The position numbers and the translations under genes are program-made. A stretch of DNA of 9,572 bases from JANPII01 sp031424915 (GTDB lineage Bacteria > Pseudomonadota > Alphaproteobacteria > Rickettsiales > Midichloriaceae): NCBI GenBank assembly GCA_031424915.1, contig JANPII010000140.1, positions 1 through 9,572 on the forward strand, written 5' to 3'. A model generated the notes under the pieces. It was given only the letters and a program-made list of their open reading frames with translations. It was not told the origin of the DNA and ran no database searches. Of this stretch, positions 4,824-9,572 are shown piece after piece (position 1 is the stretch's first letter; the number at the start of each line of letters is the position of its first letter).

Positions 4824-7539
4824 ACCCCTCCCACTCTTGTTCACGACGTATATATTGATAATCACGTAATTTATTATCTTGGGTAGGTAGAGCTATAAAT
4901 GTCGAATAGGCGCTATAATATAGAGTTAGTAAGTCATTAAGACCTAGGTGAGCCAGCTGCAGATCGATATTAAATTCATGCAGCAGTTTAGCTTGATACC
5001 TAAGGCTTAAAGCAAGATAGGCCATTTTTACTGGTCTTTGCAGATCTGATTCATAAGTTAGCGCTGCAATTATGAGCTGAGGAAAGAGGCCACGTCTAAC
5101 GTCCTGCATGCTGGGTATGGCTCCAGTCTTATAGTCATATACCACAATGTGATTGGAATGAATATCCAGGCGATCAGCAATTGTGCAGACTGCTGTACCC
5201 CCTTGAAACTTTAGCTCTCGCCTTACTTCACGCAAAGATTGGCTTAGAGTGGCTTGTTGAGCAATCTCCAATTGATATAAAGGATACAGCATTTTATGTA
5301 GCTGGCGGTTCCATAAGTTGAGCATCACACTGCTACGCCGCATACACGGCGCTAAATTCCGCAGAAACTCTGTATTTACTTGTTTGACGTAAGTATTGTA
5401 ATCCGTATTGATGGTGGGCATTTCAACTTTGGCTAAAGCGGCATGCAAAGCAATGCCAAAATTGCGGGGTTGTGTATTGGCTCCCAGTTCAGGTAGGGGG
5501 CGTAACTTTAAAATATAGCGTACATAAAAGCTGTATGGGTCGCGCATAAGCAGCTCTATAGAGCTTGAGGAAAGGCTTGTTGGTCTAACCTCAAGCGGAG
5601 GTAACGGAGCAGGGGCTGAGATAGGTTGGGGTTGTTGGAACTCTGCTATAGATGGATCTTGTACCTGGGTTACTAACTGTAAAACGCGCAAACGTTCCAA
5701 CCAGCGCGAAGGTTGAGTCATAATCCCATTATCCTCAGTAGCACGAGTTAGAATCACCTGGTTGCTATAAAGTTGCATGTAAAAATCATGCGCCATCAAC
5801 GCAATCTCCTCACAGCGTTGGTTAAAGCCTAGGTTATTTGCAGTTACAGGAGTGATAATACTTGCATCTAAAGTATTAGAGTTTGGCATAGTACCTTCGT
5901 TTAGCCCAGGTATTATAACTACATCAAAACTTTGATATCGCGATTCTAGAAGGCTAAGAATCTGTACTTGCTTAGTTAAGTCAAGTTGTGTCATTTCTTG
6001 TTGTGCTAAATAATGTTCTAAGCACTGAGCATAATTGCCATATAGTTCTACTTTAGTAGAGGCAGTAATCTTGTTTTGTAAATCTAACAGGCTACAAGGC
6101 TCGCTTTCACCCATTAGTTGGCGAGCCAAGGTAAAGTGAAGATCCATTAGGCGACGATGTTCTGCTGTATCTGTTTGGTATAACTGCTTTATTTGCAATA
6201 TGCCCGAGGCGATTTGTTGCAACCATAGATACGGTGCGCTTAGCAATTCTTCCCATGCTAACATTCCTTCTTCATTACGCAGCTTTAATTGCCATGTTGC
6301 AAGCTCCTCATGAGGGCATATTGTCACCAAACTATTCTCAAGAACGGACAGTAGATCAATGGCATTTGGTATAGGATCCTGTACAAGTTGCCATATGCTT
6401 TTCAGTAAGGAAGCACATGGTGTATCAAGTAGGGTGGAGGCTACTGAGTCGGAGGTGGTAATATTATAACTTGCCAGCATTACCTTAAGAATACGCACAA
6501 GCGTACGATGCTCTGTTATAATGCCTATTTTAACAGGCTGTAGTAGCTTCTGTACATATTTGGCAATGAATCGTGCTTCATCATATACAGTGGTGCACTC
6601 ATATAGATGAATATGCGTGGAATCTGATGTATGTTTTTTGTCTGTCGAAAGTATGGAGGCAAGGGCGTCGGAAAAAAAGGCTGCAGGGTACATTGCAGCG
6701 GAAAGCCTTTGACGTTGGTTGGTCTTGGTAACTTGGTTATAACTAGTTAGTTCTGGCCCAAGGGACTTTACATTGTCACGTGCTAAATTAAGCGCTTCCA
6801 GCAGTTTAATATACTGATATTGGGGGTGTGTTTCTGAAAGGGTTGACCAAATCTCAAGTGGCATATCCATATCGATGCCATGTGCAACAGGGGTGACATT
6901 TTCTTGTTGCGCTAGCCACTGCACGAAACGACGTATATAAGGGACATCAGTAGTTGCTAGTAAAGCGTATACATGGTCGTAACCTGGGATAGGCTTGAGT
7001 TGCTGGCTTACATATACCGTTAGTTGATCAAGATATTGCTGCTTAAGCTGTAAATTATGCTGCTTGAGGTGGGCTTGTAATTGCTCTAATACTTTGCATA
7101 AAAATCTTCCATTGGGATCTTGTTTCAAAGCAGGCACTATATTTTGGTGATAAGAAAAATAGGTGGTGATCAACCGTCGAAAGGCAGGTAGATCTAAATT
7201 GTGCTTTAGGTAATGGTATTTGGGCATCTCGCTAGCTACTATCCATATTATATGCTGTATAAGCGTATCTAGCCCTGCCTTATCTATAATCTCTGTAGTA
7301 TTACGCCAGCCGTAAGCCTTGGCTACTGTCTCAATTGCCATGCTGTAGTCTTGTATATTTGTGGGTAATAGACGTTGCAGGTGATATAAAGTACGTTGCC
7401 CAGGTACAATAATTAGTGGCTGTGTACTGGGGCTCTCATTGATTAATTGGGCAAGAGCGGTAGCAGGATTCACCCCCGCTGGTATATTAATAATATTGGG
7501 CTGGCTTGATGGGTTAATGGTATGATCATGCGTGTTCAA
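4822..7539 (-). CDS. addB: Double-strand break repair protein AddB (alphaproteobacterial type)
   Basis: AddB pairs with the AddA helicase-nuclease to resect double-strand breaks for RecA. The 905 residues are near the length usual for alphaproteobacterial AddB. The N-terminal half is helicase-like but has no Walker A motif (PGQRTLYHL at 46-54 lies where one would be), as expected of this subunit. VVIIPGLNEGTMP at 540-552 is a family hallmark. The C-terminal PD-(D/E)XK nuclease begins near 655 (IELLMRDPYSFYVRYILKLR) and shows His699, Asp789 (ADRLD), Asp802 and Lys804 (VYDYKTG), and QLIIAALTY at 821-829, so it looks active. I see no Fe-S cysteine set of the Bacillus kind. The start is TTG with no Shine-Dalgarno, inside the last 14 nt of the upstream membrane-protein gene, so translation is probably coupled. 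addA is not in the window. The stop codon abuts the inserted element. Confidence 0.92.
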   Translation of the reverse strand: MNTHDHTINPSSQPNIINIPAGVNPATALAQLINESPSTQPLIIVPGQRTLYHLQRLLPTNIQDYSMAIETVAKAYGWRNTTEIIDKAGLDTLIQHIIWIVASEMPKYHYLKHNLDLPAFRRLITTYFSYHQNIVPALKQDPNGRFLCKVLEQLQAHLKQHNLQLKQQYLDQLTVYVSQQLKPIPGYDHVYALLATTDVPYIRRFVQWLAQQENVTPVAHGIDMDMPLEIWSTLSETHPQYQYIKLLEALNLARDNVKSLGPELTSYNQVTKTNQRQRLSAAMYPAAFFSDALASILSTDKKHTSDSTHIHLYECTTVYDEARFIAKYVQKLLQPVKIGIITEHRTLVRILKVMLASYNITTSDSVASTLLDTPCASLLKSIWQLVQDPIPNAIDLLSVLENSLVTICPHEELATWQLKLRNEEGMLAWEELLSAPYLWLQQIASGILQIKQLYQTDTAEHRRLMDLHFTLARQLMGESEPCSLLDLQNKITASTKVELYGNYAQCLEHYLAQQEMTQLDLTKQVQILSLLESRYQSFDVVIIPGLNEGTMPNSNTLDASIITPVTANNLGFNQRCEEIALMAHDFYMQLYSNQVILTRATEDNGIMTQPSRWLERLRVLQLVTQVQDPSIAEFQQPQPISAPAPLPPLEVRPTSLSSSSIELLMRDPYSFYVRYILKLRPLPELGANTQPRNFGIALHAALAKVEMPTINTDYNTYVKQVNTEFLRNLAPCMRRSSVMLNLWNRQLHKMLYPLYQLEIAQQATLSQSLREVRRELKFQGGTAVCTIADRLDIHSNHIVVYDYKTGAIPSMQDVRRGLFPQLIIAALTYESDLQRPVKMAYLALSLRYQAKLLHEFNIDLQLAHLGLNDLLTLYYSAYSTFIALPTQDNKLRDYQYIRREQEWEG
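4824..4834. repeat. Right direct repeat flanking the element, within addB
   Basis: ACCCCTCCCAC matches 4452-4462 exactly. On the minus strand it encodes the last residues of AddB (part of Glu, then Trp-Glu-Gly and the T of the stop codon). Confidence 0.75.
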
Positions 7540-8308
7540 TGTAATAATGCTTATTATATTTCTCTAAAACAGCATCGTATGCTTGAGCGCTAGCAGCCTG
7601 TGCTATAGAAGTCACAGCAGCCCCTACTACTGCAGTTGCAATAATGGCCATGGCAGACATGGCAAGCGGCATTGCACTAGGAGAGTGCATGCCAAATGCT
7701 CCTTCCATAAAAAGGGCAACATACGCTTGAGCAGTAATAATAAACTCCGTGCTTTGTACTAGGGGAGAGTAAAGTATACATAAGCTTATAGCACCAAGTG
7801 TGGATCCTACCACAACAGCAGTGGGGTGCGTTTTAGTATAGTCTGGCTCGTGTTTATGGTGGTGGCCGTGATGGTCTTTATGCTTAGGACCCAGCTCAGG
7901 ATTATAGCACTGCAGTGGTATATAAAGCATGAACGGTACAAAATATGCCAATACCTCTCCACCTATGCCCATATATGGCATATAAGTAAAGGCAGCCCAG
8001 ACTGTGGTGCCGATAAATAGGTGGTGCAAAATAGGGCCGAACCTTGGTTTGGTAGATCCTAGATTGGCAACGTATTGATCGTATCCATCGCGCACTATTT
8101 CAAGTTTTGAGGTGACTGCTGCTATAGATTTAACCCACTGTGGGTCTGCTAATATAAGCTTCTCTTCTTTTGCAGCCTCTTCTGTTGTTTTGATTTCCTC
8201 TAATTTTGCTTTTACAATATCTACATCCTTAACCTCAAGAAAGTAAGGTAGGATTCCCTCTAATTTTGCTATTTTGTCTGCTCTAGTATCTTCTGGTCTG
8301 TGATGCAT
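7526..8308 (-). CDS. Unrecognised multi-pass membrane protein with His-rich loop
   Basis: I do not recognise this 260-residue protein. Residues 8-55 are charged and helical, rich in Lys and Glu, and probably a cytosolic coiled coil. Hydrophobic segments follow at about 93-113, 116-133, 163-183, 185-203 and 214-238, the last one rich in Ala. Between the second and third is a loop (143-161) with KHKDHHGHHHKHEPDY, which could bind metal ions such as Zn, Ni or Cu; that is inference. ATG at 8306-8308 is chosen because GAGGA lies five bases upstream and a promoter lies before it. A TTG 57 bases further up would give 279 residues but falls in the promoter. It overlaps addB by 14 nt and shares its transcript, though no link in function is evident. 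Confidence 0.8.
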   Translation of the reverse strand: MHHRPEDTRADKIAKLEGILPYFLEVKDVDIVKAKLEEIKTTEEAAKEEKLILADPQWVKSIAAVTSKLEIVRDGYDQYVANLGSTKPRFGPILHHLFIGTTVWAAFTYMPYMGIGGEVLAYFVPFMLYIPLQCYNPELGPKHKDHHGHHHKHEPDYTKTHPTAVVVGSTLGAISLCILYSPLVQSTEFIITAQAYVALFMEGAFGMHSPSAMPLAMSAMAIIATAVVGAAVTSIAQAASAQAYDAVLEKYNKHYYIEHA

Positions 8309-8313
8309 AAGTA

Positions 8314-8318
8314 TCCTC
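8314..8318 (-). promoter_or_regulatory. Ribosome binding site that decides the membrane-protein start
   Basis: GAGGA (complement of 8314-8318) is five bases before the ATG at 8306-8308. The alternative starts at 8363-8365 (TTG) and 8357-8359 (ATG) lie inside the promoter and would not be on the transcript. Confidence 0.75.
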
Positions 8319-8336
8319 GTAAGCTTTTTGGTAATG

Positions 8337-8365
8337 ACTTTAGCACAATAGTGCCTCATTATCAA
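8337..8365 (-). promoter_or_regulatory. Promoter of the membrane-protein/addB unit
   Basis: TTGATA (complement of 8360-8365) matches the -35 consensus at five of six positions. A 17-bp spacer leads to TAAAGT (complement of 8337-8342), a four-of-six match to the -10. The start site would be near 8330, giving a short leader of about 20 nt. Confidence 0.6.
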
Positions 8366-8416
8366 TCTATGTAAGCGAGACTTGGAGATGTTTATAGCTT
8401 ATTTATGAGGCGGCGG

Positions 8417-9572
8417 TTATGCTCTGCTCTCTGTAGCGTGTTCTTTATATTTAAGCAGGCGCTCTAAAAAAGCAAACTTACACCATAGTTTGTCATCTAG
8501 GCTAATTTGTGGCTTTTCCTTTAAGCTTTCTGGATGTCGAGAAGTACAGGCAAGCAGCTGGCATATCTCTATATTCTGCGTAAAAGCGATATGAATATTT
8601 TTGCTTTCAGTAATGAAATATAAGATATGAGGCATTATATCTTCTGCTAGCGCAGTCGCTTCAACAAAGCACTTTATAGGCTCTTTGCAGATACGCATGA
8701 AAGTTGAAGCACGCTTAATGATTACGCTTATATTAGGAAGCGCTGAGATGGTGTAGCCATGTTTTTCTAGCGCCGTACCTGCCCTTATTAAATGTCTGGC
8801 TAAAGTAAAGTTAACGTATCTATGATTAGCCATTAACTCTAAATTAGCTTCGCCATAAGTTAGATATATTAAGTACTCATAGGTTCTGAAGTGGTTCCCT
8901 CTAGACGCATATTTAAAGGCTTTATAGTTACCTGCTTGAAGCATGGCTTGTTGTTTTTGAGGTTCGCACCACTCCCACAGCTGTCTCATTATATCTAAGG
9001 AGCCTTTCACAGCAGCACTTCTAAAGATTCTGTAGCTGTATACTTGAAGCATGGCTTGTTGTTTTTGAGGCTCACACCACTCCCACAGCTGTCTCATTAT
9101 ATCTAAGGAGCCCTCAGCTGCTGTTGTAAAGGTTCGATAGTTATCTACTTGAAGCATCTCTTGCTGTCTTTGAGGTTCGCACCACTCCCACAGCTGTCTC
9201 ATCATATCTAGGGAGCCTTTCTCAGCGGCTTCTGTAAAGGCTTGATACTTACCTACTTGAAGCATGGCTTGTTGTTTTTGAGGCTCACACCACTCCCACA
9301 GCTGTCTCATCATATCTAGGGAGCCTTTCTCAGCGGCACTTCTAAAGATTTTGTAGCTGTATACTTGAAGCATCTCTTGTTGTTTTTGAGGTTCGCACCA
9401 CTCCCATAGCTGTCTCATTATATCTAAGGAGCCTTTCTCAGCGGCACTTCTAAAGATTTGGTAGTCGTCTACTTGAAGCATCTTTTGCTGTTCTTGAGGT
9501 TCGCACCACTCCCACAGCTGTCTCATTATATCTAAGGAGCCTTCCGCAGCGGCTCTTCTAAAGATTTGGTAG
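8417..9572 (-). CDS. Tandem ankyrin-like repeat protein, 5' end outside the window
   Basis: The reading frame stays open to the window edge, so the ATG at 9524-9526 is an internal Met of a repeat and not the start. The 384 visible residues fall in two parts. The first 215 are six tandem units of 36 residues (one of 35) with the pattern YxxFxxAAEKGSLDI then MRQLWEWCEP and QKQQxMLQ. AAEKGSLDIMRQLW resembles the paired helices of an ankyrin repeat (AA.xGxL.xV..LL), although the TPLH signature is missing. The last 169 residues are a unique, mostly helical domain that starts KYASRGNHFRTYEYLIYL and is rich in Cys and Ile; I do not recognise it. No membrane segment is clear. Near-identical repeats of this kind in Rickettsiales are often proposed to be secreted proteins that bind host targets, which is inference here. 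Confidence 0.88.
   Translation of the reverse strand, partial: YQIFRRAAAEGSLDIMRQLWEWCEPQEQQKMLQVDDYQIFRSAAEKGSLDIMRQLWEWCEPQKQQEMLQVYSYKIFRSAAEKGSLDMMRQLWEWCEPQKQQAMLQVGKYQAFTEAAEKGSLDMMRQLWEWCEPQRQQEMLQVDNYRTFTTAAEGSLDIMRQLWEWCEPQKQQAMLQVYSYRIFRSAAVKGSLDIMRQLWEWCEPQKQQAMLQAGNYKAFKYASRGNHFRTYEYLIYLTYGEANLELMANHRYVNFTLARHLIRAGTALEKHGYTISALPNISVIIKRASTFMRICKEPIKCFVEATALAEDIMPHILYFITESKNIHIAFTQNIEICQLLACTSRHPESLKEKPQISLDDKLWCKFAFLERLLKYKEHATESRA
8927..9572 (-). repeat. Tandem 108-bp coding repeat array
   Basis: Six units are visible. Their MRQLWEWCEP blocks start at 9526, 9418, 9310, 9202, 9097 and 8989. The step is 108 bp except for one of 105 bp, where a Lys codon is missing (AAEGSLD in place of AAEKGSLD). 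The DNA is nearly identical between units, so copy number can change by recombination. The array continues past the window end. Confidence 0.93.

Noticed and set aside
7826..8020. A 64-codon open frame on the plus strand
   Set aside because: It is antisense to the His-rich and membrane segments of the membrane-protein gene; its hydrophobic look mirrors that gene.
8309..8365. N-terminal extension of the membrane protein from TTG at 8363-8365
   Set aside because: The extension overlaps the predicted -35 and -10 boxes, while the ATG at 8306-8308 has a good GAGGA five bases upstream.
9524..9526. ATG as the start of the repeat protein
   Set aside because: The frame is open upstream to the window edge and encodes more of the same repeat (YQIFRRAAAEGSLDI), so this Met is internal.
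8927..9572. CRISPR-like direct repeats
   Set aside because: The 108-bp periodicity is coding, in frame, with no unique spacers.

Overview
The window reads as an AT-rich chromosomal segment of an intracellular alphaproteobacterium, most likely a member of the Rickettsiales or a similar endosymbiont. Three things point there. The Fe-S cluster genes run iscR, a second cysteine desulfurase, iscS, iscU, an order I recall from Rickettsia. The AddB protein is of the alphaproteobacterial type. Two ankyrin-type repeat proteins lie nearby, as is common in host-associated Rickettsiales. Every convincing gene is on the minus strand, so transcription runs from high to low coordinates.

Region 1 (1-3445) is the isc operon. 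It has a strong promoter, and a near-match to the E. coli IscR type-1 operator covers its -35 box. Tightly packed iscR, a second NifS/IscS-like desulfurase, iscS and iscU follow. The last 24 bases probably hold the first codons of a further gene, perhaps iscA. IscR should sense cluster supply and repress its own operon, IscS supplies sulfur, and IscU is the scaffold. All the key Cys, His and Lys residues are present.

Region 2 (3446-4463) holds a structured non-coding stretch, a small ankyrin protein with a long acidic tail, and that gene's promoter.

Region 3 (4464-4823) is the most notable new object. It is a 360-bp non-autonomous element with 29-bp imperfect terminal inverted repeats and an 11-bp direct repeat on both sides. 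It sits exactly at the 3' end of addB, and the sequence suggests that the insertion rebuilt the addB TAG stop codon. Inside it are two inverted copies of a 29-bp palindromic repeat that resembles the dispersed repeats of Wolbachia-like genomes.

Region 4 (4822-8365) is a two-gene unit with its own promoter: an unrecognised multi-pass membrane protein with a His-rich loop, overlapping addB, the nuclease subunit of the AddAB recombination machine. addA is not in the window.

Region 5 (8417-9572) is the 3' part of a gene that runs off the window end. It encodes a tandem array of nearly identical 36-residue ankyrin-like repeats and a unique C-terminal domain, and is a plausible secreted host-interaction protein. 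No tRNA, rRNA, CRISPR array or defence system was seen.
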